The notes under the pieces: model-generated
Databases searched by the model: none
What the model saw: only the letters and a program-made list of their open reading frames with translations
Told to the model about the DNA's origin: nothing
Program-made: the position numbers and the translations under genes
Origin: an uncultured Bacilli bacterium
GTDB lineage: Bacteria; Bacillota_I; Bacilli_A; RF39; UBA660
Direction of reading: 5' to 3'
Length of the DNA: 64,000 nucleotides
NCBI GenBank assembly: GCA_934098385.1
Contig: CAKOOJ010000001.1
Location: 186,001 to 250,000 of the forward strand
Shown here: piece by piece, positions 7,901-17,040 of the stretch
Position numbering within the stretch: the first letter of the stretch is position 1
How the letters are laid out: every line of letters starts with the position of its first letter

Positions 7901-8821
7901 TATACCAACTCCTAAAATAATAGTATCATACATTCGTTTGTATATCAATAGTATTTTAAATTTTTTATTTTTTTTTATTATTTTATTTTCTTCAATATAT
8001 TTATAATTCAAATTATTATTTGATGTTATAATGGTCTCTCCAAGATTTTTTTCTAAATCTTCTTTTGCAGTTTTAGCCGCATGTCCACCTAGTTTTGCTA
8101 TTTTTTTATTTTCTTCTAGTCCAAGTTGTTTATGTTTTTTAGCTAGTTCTTCTGTTGCAGCCTCTCCTAAATCCGTAAGAATAACTTCAATTTTAGACAT
8201 GTTATCTCTTAAATTTTCTTTTCGTATTCCCTTATATTCTTTATATTGTTTTGCATTCATACCAGACCATTCTTCATATATAGTATTAGTTAATATTGCA
8301 TATTCCACTCCATCTTTAATACCATTATTACTCCATACTTTAGTTAATTTTTTTCGATTAATAATAGCTTTCATTCTTGCTTCTATCCATTCTAACGAAT
8401 ATCCTTTTTTTATATATAAATCTATCATTTCATCAATACCTTTTGAGGGATCGAATACTTCATCGACTTTTTGTCTACCAAGCTTAGCGAGCCACAACTT
8501 AAATGGTTCTGCTTTTGGACTTGGAACCGATTCAATCAATCTAAATATTCCTTCAGTATCCAATGTATCGGTTTGTCTTAGTTTACCGTCTTGTGCTTTA
8601 ATTTTCAACTTCCGACAATTTGTCGGAAGTTCACTTCCTTCGTCTTTAGCTAATCGTCTTTTTAATGTTGTCCAATAATCACTCGAATCTTTAGGTTCAA
8701 TTAATGCATTTATAACATCAACCACACTAAAGTAATATTCTTCTTTGTCCTTATCCCATATACTTCTGATCTCTTTGTTTTCGAAAAGATTTGAAATTGT
8801 TTTTATCTTACTATCATTCAT
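7349..8821 (-). CDS. BRO-N/DinD-like protein whose frame runs on into RuvA
   Basis: A single 490-codon frame. Residues 1-285 form a BRO-N family protein of the DinD/prophage antirepressor type: an N-terminal BRO-N domain ([20 protein letters not shown]) and a C-terminal part with [20 protein letters not shown], where such proteins normally end. The frame then crosses an A-rich tract and the ruvA promoter without a stop and continues as RuvA. Residues 286-307 look like translated non-coding DNA (they include the LexA box). I infer a lost stop or a small indel in the poly-A tract (about 7960-7990), but the sequence as given encodes a DinD-RuvA fusion. The start has AAGGAGGG upstream. BRO-N genes are commonly mobile; this one interrupts the neighbourhood of ruvAB. 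Confidence 0.65.
   Translation of the reverse strand: MNDSKIKTISNLFENKEIRSIWDKDKEEYYFSVVDVINALIEPKDSSDYWTTLKRRLAKDEGSELPTNCRKLKIKAQDGKLRQTDTLDTEGIFRLIESVPSPKAEPFKLWLAKLGRQKVDEVFDPSKGIDEMIDLYIKKGYSLEWIEARMKAIINRKKLTKVWSNNGIKDGVEYAILTNTIYEEWSGMNAKQYKEYKGIRKENLRDNMSKIEVILTDLGEAATEELAKKHKQLGLEENKKIAKLGGHAAKTAKEDLEKNLGETIITSNNNLNYKYIEENKIIKKNKKFKILLIYKRMYDTIILGVGIMYSYIKGIVVGYDGNYIILDNNNIGYSIFVSNPYSFKLNEECKVYLYNHIKEDENSLYGFKNMEEKNLFLKLINVKGIGPKMAMPLFASGNIKGIYDAINSDNVTYLTRFPKIGDKVAKQIILDLKGKLTTQTDLFQYDSRELIEVLESLGYKSNDIKKIIDKVDNDLSLENQIKEALKLLGK
7920..7948 (-). promoter_or_regulatory. ruvAB promoter with LexA-type box in the spacer
   Basis: On the minus strand TTGATA (7943-7948), 17-bp spacer, TACTAT (7920-7925). 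The spacer contains CAAACGAATGTATG (7927-7940), which matches the pattern of the two sites around lexA (C-R-A-A-C, four bases, then a G-T-rich half). This suggests SOS control of ruvAB. Confidence 0.65.
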
Positions 8822-8862
8822 AAATAAAACCCTCCTTAATATTTTTATGACTTGTAAAAGAA

Positions 8863-8892
8863 ATATAACATGATTGATAAAAGTTTGTCAAC
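8863..8892 (-). promoter_or_regulatory. Promoter of the BRO-N/DinD-like gene
   Basis: TTGACA (8887-8892), 18-bp spacer, TTATAT (8863-8868) on the minus strand. Only a LexA half-site (CAAAC) follows the -35 element, so I do not call an operator here. Confidence 0.5.
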
Positions 8893-9049
8893 AAAAATAT
8901 GTATTATATTTTTATTTTATTATATATTTTATTTGTAGTTTTTTTAAATTTGTTTAATATTTACTCTTTTATATTTTTTTGAGCAATTTATAATAACAAT
9001 TTTCTTACTTTATTAATAAACTATAATAGATAGATTAGGAGGTATTAAT

Positions 9050-9232
9050 ATGTACTACTATGGATACAATGGAGGTTATAACCAAGGTTATAACTATAAT
9101 CCTTGTTGTAACACTACTTATGCAGGTACTACAAACGGTTATGGTTGGGGTGCTGCATTATGGATAGTTTTATTCATTTTATTAGTAATCATAATCGGAG
9201 CAGGTTGGACTTGGAATACTCCTGCAAATTAA
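9050..9232 (+). CDS. YjcZ-like small membrane protein
   Basis: 60 residues. The N-terminal half is rich in Gly, Tyr and Asn (MYYYGYNGGYNQGYNYN) with a Cys pair. It is followed by one hydrophobic helix of the form ALWIVLFILLVIIIGAGW. This matches the layout of YjcZ-type small sporulation proteins of Bacilli (Gly/Tyr-rich head plus a FxLIVVLFILLIIVG helix). The ribosome site is TAGGAGGT. It is a single-gene unit ending in a strong hairpin terminator. Spore association is an inference from family resemblance and from other spore genes in the window. Confidence 0.65.
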   Translation: MYYYGYNGGYNQGYNYNPCCNTTYAGTTNGYGWGAALWIVLFILLVIIIGAGWTWNTPAN

Positions 9233-9256
9233 AAGATGAGCTAAAACTCATCTTTT
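9231..9256. terminator. Bidirectional terminator between the YjcZ-like and surface protein genes
   Basis: A 10-bp stem AAAAGATGAG / CTCATCTTTT with a 6-nt loop serves both convergent genes. Confidence 0.85.
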
Positions 9257-9257
9257 G

Positions 9258-10802
9258 TTATTCAGTAATTTCTTTTGGATTTTGATCTATTTGTAATGGT
9301 TTAGGATCGTCCTTTACATCTGTTTCCTTCTTTTTAATAACTAAATTATTATCTTTATCAACATCAAGTTTTACATCTCCACCAAAATTCTTATTAAAAT
9401 CGTCTTCTGAAACTATTTCTTCTGTTTTTTTACTTTCTTCTTTTTCATCTATAATTTCTTTCTCAGTTATCTTTTTAATAATAATTTTTCCATCAACAAT
9501 TTCATATGTATATTTTATCCCATTAAAATTAAATTCTTTACTAATTATAGTAATTTGATATAAATTAGTCATATCAATATTATTTTCAAATATAATTTGT
9601 TTATCTGTATCAATTACTAAATATCCGTTAAATTTCATATTACTAATATCTGTTTTTTCAACTAAATAAGCATTACCATTAATATTTATAGTTGCTTCTT
9701 TTGCTGGATCAATTGTTACATTATCACCTGTAATATCTTTAACAACTATATTTTGATTATCATCAACATTTTCATAATTGTCTTTTACTTCTCCAACATT
9801 TTTTACCATATCTGGATTTGTTTCGTCTTTAATTTCATTATTTTTATCATAATTATAAACGACATCATAAATATTAAATTCATTTAAATCAAATACTTTT
9901 TCTGTATTTTGAGAAACAATTTTTATACTTAAAACAACTTTATTAGGTGTATTACTATTTAATATAGTACCACTTATAAATTCCTTATATTCTAAATTAT
10001 CTTTGTTAATATCATTCTTTAAAGCATAATAAACTTTATATTCAGAAGTTATATTATTAACTTTAATATCAATAATATCATTTATACTAGCTACTACACT
10101 TTGGTCTTTTACAATATTTCCATTTTGTAAAACATCAACAGTAACGTTTGATAAGTCAATTGCTGGTTTGATTTCTTCAGTTTTGTTTTTAATACCTATT
10201 ATTGCATACATAGATAAATGTGTTGTACTGAATTTGATATATCCATCTTTTACACTTGTTTCGAATGTTTCATCAGTAATTATACCATTATCATTTACGT
10301 ATACAACCTTATATTCATCATATCCAATTAAATCACTACTAAGTGGAATACTTATATTTATTAATGAATTATTTACACTCTTTTTAATATTATCACTTGA
10401 ATATAATGAAATATCATATAAACCTATTACATTGTTATTTTTTAAGTATTCATTAATATCTAATTTTTTACTAACTAATTTATCATTGTCTAGTATTTCG
10501 TTAGTTAATTTAAAATTGTATATAATTTTATTAGTTTCGTCTACTGTACTTTTATATACGTTGTTATTATTTTCTTCTTTGACATTACTAACTTGTTTCA
10601 CAATGTTACTTTTCTTTGTTGTTTTAACTTCAGTTGTTTTTACTTCTGTAGTCTTTTTTTCTTCACTCTTTTTATCTTTATCTCCACTTACTAAAGATTT
10701 ATTATTAAAATGTACAATAAGTACTATTCCTAATAATATCAATAAAACTATTCCTATTACAAAATATTTTGTTTTCTTTTCATTTAATTCCAATTTAAAC
10801 AC
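9258..10802 (-). CDS. Membrane-anchored extracytoplasmic protein, function unknown
   Basis: About 514 residues, with a GTG at 10802 or a TTG at 10793 as start. One transmembrane helix (residues 14-30) is followed by a Lys/Glu/Thr-rich linker with a repeated TTEVK unit, then an Asn/Ile/Lys-rich body of beta-like segments. A segment around residues 370-450 (NINGNAYLVEKTDISN to YTYEIVDGKIIIKK) looks like one compact domain. The C-terminus is highly charged. I do not recognise a family. It stands alone between yjcZ-like and lon genes. A surface-exposed structural or adhesive protein fits the composition, but nothing catalytic can be seen. Confidence 0.6.
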   Translation of the reverse strand: MFKLELNEKKTKYFVIGIVLLILLGIVLIVHFNNKSLVSGDKDKKSEEKKTTEVKTTEVKTTKKSNIVKQVSNVKEENNNNVYKSTVDETNKIIYNFKLTNEILDNDKLVSKKLDINEYLKNNNVIGLYDISLYSSDNIKKSVNNSLINISIPLSSDLIGYDEYKVVYVNDNGIITDETFETSVKDGYIKFSTTHLSMYAIIGIKNKTEEIKPAIDLSNVTVDVLQNGNIVKDQSVVASINDIIDIKVNNITSEYKVYYALKNDINKDNLEYKEFISGTILNSNTPNKVVLSIKIVSQNTEKVFDLNEFNIYDVVYNYDKNNEIKDETNPDMVKNVGEVKDNYENVDDNQNIVVKDITGDNVTIDPAKEATININGNAYLVEKTDISNMKFNGYLVIDTDKQIIFENNIDMTNLYQITIISKEFNFNGIKYTYEIVDGKIIIKKITEKEIIDEKEESKKTEEIVSEDDFNKNFGGDVKLDVDKDNNLVIKKKETDVKDDPKPLQIDQNPKEITE

Positions 10803-10852
10803 CCTACCTTCAATTAGAAGTATATATTTTATTAATATAAATGTAAATAAAA

Positions 10853-10872
10853 AAAAGTAAAACTTTACTTTT
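10853..10872 (-). terminator. Terminator of lon
   Basis: Stem AAAAGTAA / TTACTTTT with a 4-nt loop downstream of the lon stop. The plus-strand A-run becomes the T-run of the transcript. Confidence 0.75.
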
Positions 10873-10880
10873 ACTTTACA

Positions 10881-13151
10881 TTATTTAAATATATCTTTAT
10901 ATATTTCATCATAGTTCTTGATTAATTTAATATCTATTTTTTCTTTAATATTATCTGGAATATTATCTAAATCAACTTTATTATTATATGGCATATAAAT
11001 TGTTTTAATTCCATTGTTGTATGCTCCAATAATTTTTTCTTTTATACTTCCAACAGCTAAAACATCACCATTAAGTGTTAACTCTCCAGTCATTGCTATG
11101 TCATTTGGAATAATTTTATTTTTTAATATACTTAATATTGCAGTTGTAATAGCGATCCCTCCACTGGAGCCATCTTTTTTTATACCTGCATTAAGTAAAT
11201 TAATGTGTATATCTATATTACTTACGTCTTTTTTTATATATTTTTTATATTTAATTAAACTAAGTGATACCGTTATACTTTCTTTTAATATATCTTGTAC
11301 ATTACCAGTTGTAATTACTTCACCTTTGCCTGGTATAAAAATACATTCAATTCTTTGAATATTACCTCCATTTGCATTACAGCCCAAACTATTTACAACG
11401 CCTTTATGATTGTCAATTTCTTCTTTAACATATTTTATTTCCCCAAGTACTTCTTTAACATAGTTAATATTTATTTCTTTACTTTTTATATTATCTAAAC
11501 AGTAATTTCTTATTAATCTTTTTAGTATTCTTGATAATTCACGTACACCAGATTCTTTAGTATAATTATCAATTATATATAAAAGTACTTCATCAGAAAA
11601 TTTTATATTATTAATTCCATATTTTTTTATTATATCTGGTATTAAATATTTTTTTGCAATATCTATTTTTTCATATTCAGTATAAGAATTTATTTCTATT
11701 ATTTCTAATCTATCTCTAAGAGCAGTTGGAATTTCATTTATGTTATTTGCAGTTAAGATAAACATAACTTTAGATAAATCAAATGGTTCTTCTATATAGT
11801 TATCTATAAATATATTGTTTTGAGCTTCATCTAGTATATCAAGTAATGTATTAGATGGGTCACCTTTATAATCATGACTCATTTTGTCAATTTCATCAAT
11901 TAATATTACAGGATTCATAACACCACATTTGTTAATTCCTTGAATAATTTTACCTGGATTAGCACCTAAAAATGTTCTTCTATGACCAACAAGTTCACTA
12001 GAATCATTAAGTCCGCCTACACTTATTTTATAAAACTCTCTATTTAAAGCATTGCTTATACTTATTCCTAATGTCGTTTTTCCTACTCCAGGTGGACCAA
12101 CTAAACAAAGTATTGGACTAGACACATCTTTATTTATATTTTTTATACTAACAAATTCTAATATTCTTCTTTTAATATTATCTAGTCCATAATGAGTTTC
12201 ATCTAAACTTTTCTTTATCTTTTTTATATTTGTTTCTTCTTTTTTATATTTATTCCAAGGAAGATTTAATACCCATTCCAAATAATTTCTTATAACAGAT
12301 GCGTCTGGATTATTATCATTTGTATATTCATATCTTTTAATTTCATTTAAAATTTTATTTTTAGTTTTATCACTTAGTTCTAAATTATTTAATAAAGTAT
12401 TGTAGTTATTTATTTCTAATTGTTTATCAGTGAGTATTCCTAATTCGTTATTTAATTTATTAATTTTTTCTTTTAAAATAAAATCTCTTTGTTCTTTTTC
12501 AAATCTTTCTCTTATTTCATCATCTATTTTGCTATCTAGATTTAATACTTCTAATTCTATGTTTATATCATTAATTAAATTATTAGCTCTTTTAACATAA
12601 TCAAATTCATTCATATACATTAGTTTTTTTGTTTGATCCATTGGTAAGAATGATACAATTATATCTGTTAATATATCTAAGTCATTTACATTTTCTATAC
12701 TAGAATTAATTATATTACTAGATTCGCTGTTAACTAATATATATTCATCTATTAATTCTTTTAATTTTCTAACTAATGCAGTTTCTTTAACTTCGTTAAT
12801 ACGATTAACATATAATCTTTTTACAGTACTTTTAAGTATACCTTTATTATTTTGAAAATATTCTATTATTTGTACTCTATTTAATCCTTTTATTATTATT
12901 CTATAATTATTATTAGGAAGTTTTATTTTAGTTTTTATTTTACCTATAACACCTACTTTAGGTAAATCATTTGTACTAGGTTTTTCTTCTAATAGGTTTA
13001 CTGGACTAATAACTAATATATTGGAATTATAATTTTTTATGGCATCATCTATTGCGTTTTTTGATACATCATTATTTATTTCTAAACGTATTTCTTGATT
13101 AGGAAGTAATACTAATTTTTTTAAAAGTAAAATGCTTAAATTTTCTTTCAT
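10881..13151 (-). CDS. lon: ATP-dependent protease Lon
   Basis: 756 residues, standard bacterial LonA length. An N-terminal LAN domain (about 1-190) and a coiled-coil region precede the AAA+ module with Walker A GPPGVGKTT and Walker B VILIDEIDKM. The C-terminal protease domain carries the catalytic Ser in KKDGSSGG and the Lys in GSIKEKIIGA, the Ser-Lys dyad of LonA. It degrades misfolded and regulatory proteins in the cytoplasm. The ribosome site is GAGGAGG. The promoter TTTACA-17-TATAAT is at 13179-13207; no CIRCE or other heat-shock operator is visible. Confidence 0.97.
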   Translation of the reverse strand: MKENLSILLLKKLVLLPNQEIRLEINNDVSKNAIDDAIKNYNSNILVISPVNLLEEKPSTNDLPKVGVIGKIKTKIKLPNNNYRIIIKGLNRVQIIEYFQNNKGILKSTVKRLYVNRINEVKETALVRKLKELIDEYILVNSESSNIINSSIENVNDLDILTDIIVSFLPMDQTKKLMYMNEFDYVKRANNLINDINIELEVLNLDSKIDDEIRERFEKEQRDFILKEKINKLNNELGILTDKQLEINNYNTLLNNLELSDKTKNKILNEIKRYEYTNDNNPDASVIRNYLEWVLNLPWNKYKKEETNIKKIKKSLDETHYGLDNIKRRILEFVSIKNINKDVSSPILCLVGPPGVGKTTLGISISNALNREFYKISVGGLNDSSELVGHRRTFLGANPGKIIQGINKCGVMNPVILIDEIDKMSHDYKGDPSNTLLDILDEAQNNIFIDNYIEEPFDLSKVMFILTANNINEIPTALRDRLEIIEINSYTEYEKIDIAKKYLIPDIIKKYGINNIKFSDEVLLYIIDNYTKESGVRELSRILKRLIRNYCLDNIKSKEININYVKEVLGEIKYVKEEIDNHKGVVNSLGCNANGGNIQRIECIFIPGKGEVITTGNVQDILKESITVSLSLIKYKKYIKKDVSNIDIHINLLNAGIKKDGSSGGIAITTAILSILKNKIIPNDIAMTGELTLNGDVLAVGSIKEKIIGAYNNGIKTIYMPYNNKVDLDNIPDNIKEKIDIKLIKNYDEIYKDIFK

Positions 13152-13178
13152 ACTACTTCCTCCTCTGTAATGATTTTT

Positions 13179-13207
13179 ATTATAATCACTAAATTATTTT
13201 TTGTAAA
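13179..13207 (-). promoter_or_regulatory. Promoter of lon
   Basis: TTTACA (13202-13207), 17-bp spacer, TATAAT (13179-13184) on the minus strand. Confidence 0.6.
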
Positions 13208-13224
13208 TACTAAATCAAAAAAAA

Positions 13225-13238
13225 AGCCAAAATTGGCT
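13225..13238 (-). terminator. Terminator of the second SipW-signal gene
   Basis: Stem AGCCAA / TTGGCT with a plus-strand A-run to its left (a T-run in the transcript). Confidence 0.7.
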
Positions 13239-13249
13239 CATTTTTACTA

Positions 13250-13960
13250 CTAGTATTTAATATCTACTTGAAGATCTAATGCTGCTAAGTTTTCAATGTT
13301 TTGATTCTTGCTAGCATCTTCATAAGTGACTTTTACAAAATAATTATTATAAGTTGGTGTACTATCATTAGTTGCTGCAGCAATATTTTCTTGAGTAGTT
13401 GTTAAATCTTGATAAGTAGTACCTAAAGTTTTATTATAAGTTGGATTTAATGTAGCTATTGCAGCACCATCTGCAGTAGTAGAACATTTTCCATCAGCTT
13501 TGAATAATTCAACTTTAATGTGATTATATGCTTTGCCATCAACGAAACAAGTAGCTACAGTTCCTTCTTCATTTGATAAAGGTAAGTCACCATAACAATT
13601 AGCATCATCATCAGTATGCATAAATTCATTTTTACCAGTTGGTACACCAGTTGTTAATTGAACATTGAATTTTTGAGCATTTACTGTATCAGCATTCTTA
13701 ACAGCGAAAGCTTTAGATACACTAGCACCTGGCATAACATCAGTTAATTTAGCAGTAGCTGTTGATTTAGCTGCATATTCACCAGCGTCAGTACAGTTTT
13801 GGAATTCAAGAGCTCCTACTGTAGCTGTTTGTACGTTTACTGATTCAGAAGTATCACCAGTAACTCTAGTTACGAAATATGCGTATGTAACTCCTACTAT
13901 TGTTAGGGTAACCATAAATATAGCTGCTATCCCTAAAGTTAATTTTTGTTTTGTGTTCAT
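13250..13960 (-). CDS. Second secreted protein with SipW-type signal region
   Basis: 236 residues. The N-terminal region (MNTKQKLTLGIAAIFM, then VTLTIVGVTYAYFVTRVTGD) is closely similar in layout to the product of 4731-5486: a hydrophobic core, then TYAYF and a polar break. The mature part is Ala/Thr/Asn-rich, beta-type, with five Cys residues that the first protein lacks. Base use is again less AT-biased than in neighbours, consistent with high expression. The upstream 55 bp, promoter included, is nearly identical to that of the first gene. TasA/camelysin-like surface or matrix fibre subunit is the family-based guess; a paralogue pair with shared control is what the sequence shows. Confidence 0.72.
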   Translation of the reverse strand: MNTKQKLTLGIAAIFMVTLTIVGVTYAYFVTRVTGDTSESVNVQTATVGALEFQNCTDAGEYAAKSTATAKLTDVMPGASVSKAFAVKNADTVNAQKFNVQLTTGVPTGKNEFMHTDDDANCYGDLPLSNEEGTVATCFVDGKAYNHIKVELFKADGKCSTTADGAAIATLNPTYNKTLGTTYQDLTTTQENIAAATNDSTPTYNNYFVKVTYEDASKNQNIENLAALDLQVDIKY

Positions 13961-13967
13961 CTTTCTT

Positions 13968-14022
13968 TATCCTCCTACAATAAAATCATATCAAATCATA
14001 ATTAGTATGTCAATTTAAAATT
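13968..14022 (-). repeat. Promoter/leader module shared by two SipW-signal genes (copy 2)
   Basis: 54 of 55 positions identical to 5495-5549. TTGACA (14008-14013), 17 bp, TATGAT (13985-13990), then the AGGAGG ribosome site. The single difference lies in the promoter spacer. Confidence 0.9.
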
Positions 14023-14053
14023 AACATTTTTTTTAAAAAATTTTATGAATGAA

Positions 14054-14084
14054 AAAACACATATATTTTTTTGACATGTGTTTT
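14054..14084 (-). terminator. Terminator of the division/cell-wall cluster
   Basis: Stem AAAACACAT / ATGTGTTTT (14054-14062, 14076-14084) with a T-rich loop, placed just after the last gene of the mraZ-rsmH-ftsL-PBP unit. Confidence 0.65.
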
Positions 14085-14087
14085 ACA

Positions 14088-14636
14088 TTAATATTTAGAT
14101 ATTTTAGTAACATTCAATTTTATATTACTTACTATTTGTTCTCCACTACTAGTTTTAGCTTCAATGATCAAATATAATCCATCGTTAATTAGCTTCTTTT
14201 TCTTGTATGTAAAATATTCATTATTTTTATTTTTTTCTGTTATATTAAATGATGCAAAATTATTTATTACTTCACTCAACTTAATTTCAGTATCTAAATC
14301 TAATGAATTAGATATAATTTCTATTAATTTAGTACCATCCATTACATAGTATCCAATTTTATAACTTTTTATATCATAATCTACGCTATTTATATATTTT
14401 ACATTATTATTATTTATTAAATTAATATCATTATTTAATGCTATTATACCATCCTTTACTTCTATGTAATCATCTTTACCACTAAAAGCATATAATTTAT
14501 TGTTTGAAATAGTATAAAAAGCAAATACTAGTAGAATAATATTTATTATGAATGATATGACAATTATAGTTTTATAAGAATTGAATATATTTTTTAAATT
14601 CTTTTTTACATTTTTTTTGTGTCTTTTTTTATTCAT
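14088..14636 (-). CDS. Single-pass membrane protein of unknown function, end of the dcw unit
   Basis: 182 residues. A very basic N-terminus (MNKKRHKKNVKKNLKN), one transmembrane helix (about 24-46) and an extracytoplasmic domain of about 135 residues. This is the topology of division proteins such as FtsL/DivIC/FtsQ or of small wall-associated regulators, but I find no family signature. The start lies 4 bp after the PBP stop and its ribosome site (GGAGGG) includes that stop codon, so it is translationally linked. It takes the place where mraY and murD usually stand; those genes are not in the window. Confidence 0.55.
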   Translation of the reverse strand: MNKKRHKKNVKKNLKNIFNSYKTIIVISFIINIILLVFAFYTISNNKLYAFSGKDDYIEVKDGIIALNNDINLINNNNVKYINSVDYDIKSYKIGYYVMDGTKLIEIISNSLDLDTEIKLSEVINNFASFNITEKNKNNEYFTYKKKKLINDGLYLIIEAKTSSGEQIVSNIKLNVTKISKY

Positions 14637-14640
14637 TTTT

Positions 14641-16731
14641 CTAACCCTCCATATTTATTATTAATTTTTCATTTATTTCACTACCTACAGGTATATTGAA
14701 ACCTACAACTTTACCAGTACCATTAATTTCATAATCTACTTTCATAAAATTCAAGAGTGATACAACTTCTGTTTTTGTCCAATTACTAATATCTATCATT
14801 ATTTTTTTATCACTATTTGTTTGTAAGAATACCTTGGAATTTACGATTATATTTTTGTTTTTTTGTGGATATTGATAAGTAACAATATTTCCGTCTCCTA
14901 TGACTATTGGATTTAAACCTAAAGAAGAAATATTATTTTTGGCTTCATTTATATCTTTATTTAAATAATTTTTTAATGTTATATATTTTGTTTCGTCTTT
15001 ATTGGTTTCTCTTTCGCTTAAATTTTTATATTTGGCGATGGATTCAACTACACTTTTAGTTATGTTACCCATGGCACTACTTGTTCCTTCTAAATCTTTT
15101 ACAGCAACATATATTATATACTCTGGATTATCTTTTGGGAATATTCCAGCAAAACTTCTAATATTCTTTGTACCACTAGTATATGTACCATCACTTGAAA
15201 TATATTGTGCTGTACCAGTTTTTCCTATTAGTCTAACTTGATCTGTATGATATACCTTACCAGTTGCAAGCCCATCTTCTCCATTGACGGTTAAATCCAT
15301 TAAATCTGTTATTTTATTTATTGTTTCTTCTTTATATACTTTTTTTAATTCTTCTCTTTTTGAAATAAATATAGCTTTACCATCTTGATCTGTTATCTTA
15401 TTTACTACATAAGGTTTTAGTGTCGTTCCACCATTAGTAAGACAAGTAAGTGCTTGTATCATTTGTATAGGAGTAATTGTTATACCTTGTCCGTAACTTG
15501 CTGCTGCAAGTTCTGATGCATACATAAAATTAACTTTACCTTTCATTTCTCCTAATAATTCTATACCTGTTTTTTGCCCGAATCCTAAGTCAGTATAGTA
15601 ATCTAATAATTTTTCTTTACCTAATTTTTGCGCAAGTAAGGTAGCGGCTACATTGGAAGAGTAAGTAAAACCAACGTCATAAGTTATTGTTCCCCATCCT
15701 TTATCATTCCAATCTTTAATTTCATAGTCATCTACAACTATTTTTCCTGAATTATATGTATCATTACCATTATAAAGTCCTTCTTCTATACTTGATGCAA
15801 ATGAGAAGATCTTCATGGTACTACCTGGTTCATAAGTGTATGAAACTAAAGGATTATTATAATTTGTAATATTTAATTTGTTTGCATCAAAAGTAGGATT
15901 TGAAGCACTACCTACTATGGCTCCTGTTTTTGCATTTGCTACTGTAACAGTAACCCAATCCGTACTATAATTATTAACTAAATCATTTATTGCATTTTCT
16001 AAATACATTTGAATATTTGAATCTATTGTTAGTTCTATATTGTATCCGTTCTTAGCTTTTTTTTCTTGAACTGGAGTATTAGCAATTTTATAGCCATATG
16101 CATCTTTTTGATATTTGTAATATCCATTTTCTCCACTAAGTTCTTCATCAAAATAAGATTCAATTCCCATTTCACCTACTATATCACCATCATCATTTTT
16201 CTTGGCATAACCAATTATATATGACGCAAATGAACCATATGGATAATATCTTTTACTTGTTTTAATAAAATCTATTCCTGGTAATTTTAATTCTTCTATT
16301 TTTTCTTTTACTAGTTCACTTATACCTCTTCCTTCGGGACCCAATTCAACTTGGTATGCATCTCTTGTTAACAATGATCTTAATCTATTTTCATCCATAC
16401 CAATTATAGGTGCTAATTGTGTAACTGTATTTTCTACATCAACAACATGTTGTGGGTTTTTATCAGATTTAGTTCTACTACTATCTAAGTAAGCAATTAC
16501 TGTATAAGAGTTTATGTTTTCTGCTAATGCTTCTCCAGATGAATCATATATCGTTCCACGTGAGGCGTATAATGTTTTACTACCTGTAGTACGCGAGAGT
16601 GCAAATTTTTTGATATCTATACCATCTATATTTGTACAAAGTGAAACATAAATTACTTTTGCTATAACTATACCAAATAAAAGAACAATGCCTATTACTA
16701 ATAATTTATTGATTTTTACTGCATTGTTCAT
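14641..16731 (-). CDS. Class B penicillin-binding protein with PASTA domains (FtsI/PbpB/SpoVD type)
   Basis: 696 residues from the ATG at 16731 (AGAGG eight bases upstream); a GTG at 16740 is the alternative. One N-terminal transmembrane helix is followed by the PBP dimerisation domain, then the transpeptidase domain with the acylated Ser in GSTMK, the SxN motif in YSSNVAA and the KTGTA box. Two C-terminal PASTA-like modules follow (from ITLKNYLNKDINEAKNNI, and from IMIDISNWTKTEVVSLL). It cross-links septal or spore peptidoglycan. Position after ftsL in an mraZ-rsmH-ftsL-pbp cluster is that of pbpB/spoVD in Bacillus. Which of the two roles applies cannot be decided here. Confidence 0.9.
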   Translation of the reverse strand: MNNAVKINKLLVIGIVLLFGIVIAKVIYVSLCTNIDGIDIKKFALSRTTGSKTLYASRGTIYDSSGEALAENINSYTVIAYLDSSRTKSDKNPQHVVDVENTVTQLAPIIGMDENRLRSLLTRDAYQVELGPEGRGISELVKEKIEELKLPGIDFIKTSKRYYPYGSFASYIIGYAKKNDDGDIVGEMGIESYFDEELSGENGYYKYQKDAYGYKIANTPVQEKKAKNGYNIELTIDSNIQMYLENAINDLVNNYSTDWVTVTVANAKTGAIVGSASNPTFDANKLNITNYNNPLVSYTYEPGSTMKIFSFASSIEEGLYNGNDTYNSGKIVVDDYEIKDWNDKGWGTITYDVGFTYSSNVAATLLAQKLGKEKLLDYYTDLGFGQKTGIELLGEMKGKVNFMYASELAAASYGQGITITPIQMIQALTCLTNGGTTLKPYVVNKITDQDGKAIFISKREELKKVYKEETINKITDLMDLTVNGEDGLATGKVYHTDQVRLIGKTGTAQYISSDGTYTSGTKNIRSFAGIFPKDNPEYIIYVAVKDLEGTSSAMGNITKSVVESIAKYKNLSERETNKDETKYITLKNYLNKDINEAKNNISSLGLNPIVIGDGNIVTYQYPQKNKNIIVNSKVFLQTNSDKKIMIDISNWTKTEVVSLLNFMKVDYEINGTGKVVGFNIPVGSEINEKLIINMEG

Positions 16732-16744
16732 TTTATTCACCCTC

Positions 16745-17038
16745 TTACTTTATTAAAATTATATTATCATTATTGTATGATAAACCATATTCTTTTGCTA
16801 CATCTTGTATACTAGATAAGCTTGCAAGTTCATTGACTTGCATTTCTAAACTCTCATTTATATTCTCTTGTTTTTCTACTTTCTTTTTTATCCTTTCTAA
16901 TTCTATATTACTTTTAGATAAAATCGATTTGCTTGATACCGTTAATATTGGTGCAAAAATCCCAAATATAATTATGAGTGTTACAAAAAATTTTTCGCCT
17001 TTTAAAAATCTTATTTTTTTATTTTTATTTTTTTTCAT
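16745..17038 (-). CDS. ftsL: Cell division protein FtsL
   Basis: 97 residues. A short Lys-rich cytoplasmic tail, one transmembrane helix (about 16-36) and a leucine-zipper-like coiled coil (IELERIKKKVEKQENINESLE) with a short C-terminal tail: the bitopic layout of FtsL. Sequence conservation is always weak in this family, so the call rests on topology and on position between rsmH and the PBP gene. FtsL forms a complex with DivIC and DivIB that activates the septal transpeptidase. Confidence 0.8.
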   Translation of the reverse strand: MKKNKNKKIRFLKGEKFFVTLIIIFGIFAPILTVSSKSILSKSNIELERIKKKVEKQENINESLEMQVNELASLSSIQDVAKEYGLSYNNDNIILIK

Positions 17039-17040
17039 GA

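Noticed and set aside
8031..8678. 215-codon plus-strand frame opposite the BRO-N/DinD-like gene
   Set aside because: It is an antisense shadow: Ser/Leu/Phe-rich composition, no ribosome site, and a clear protein family on the other strand.
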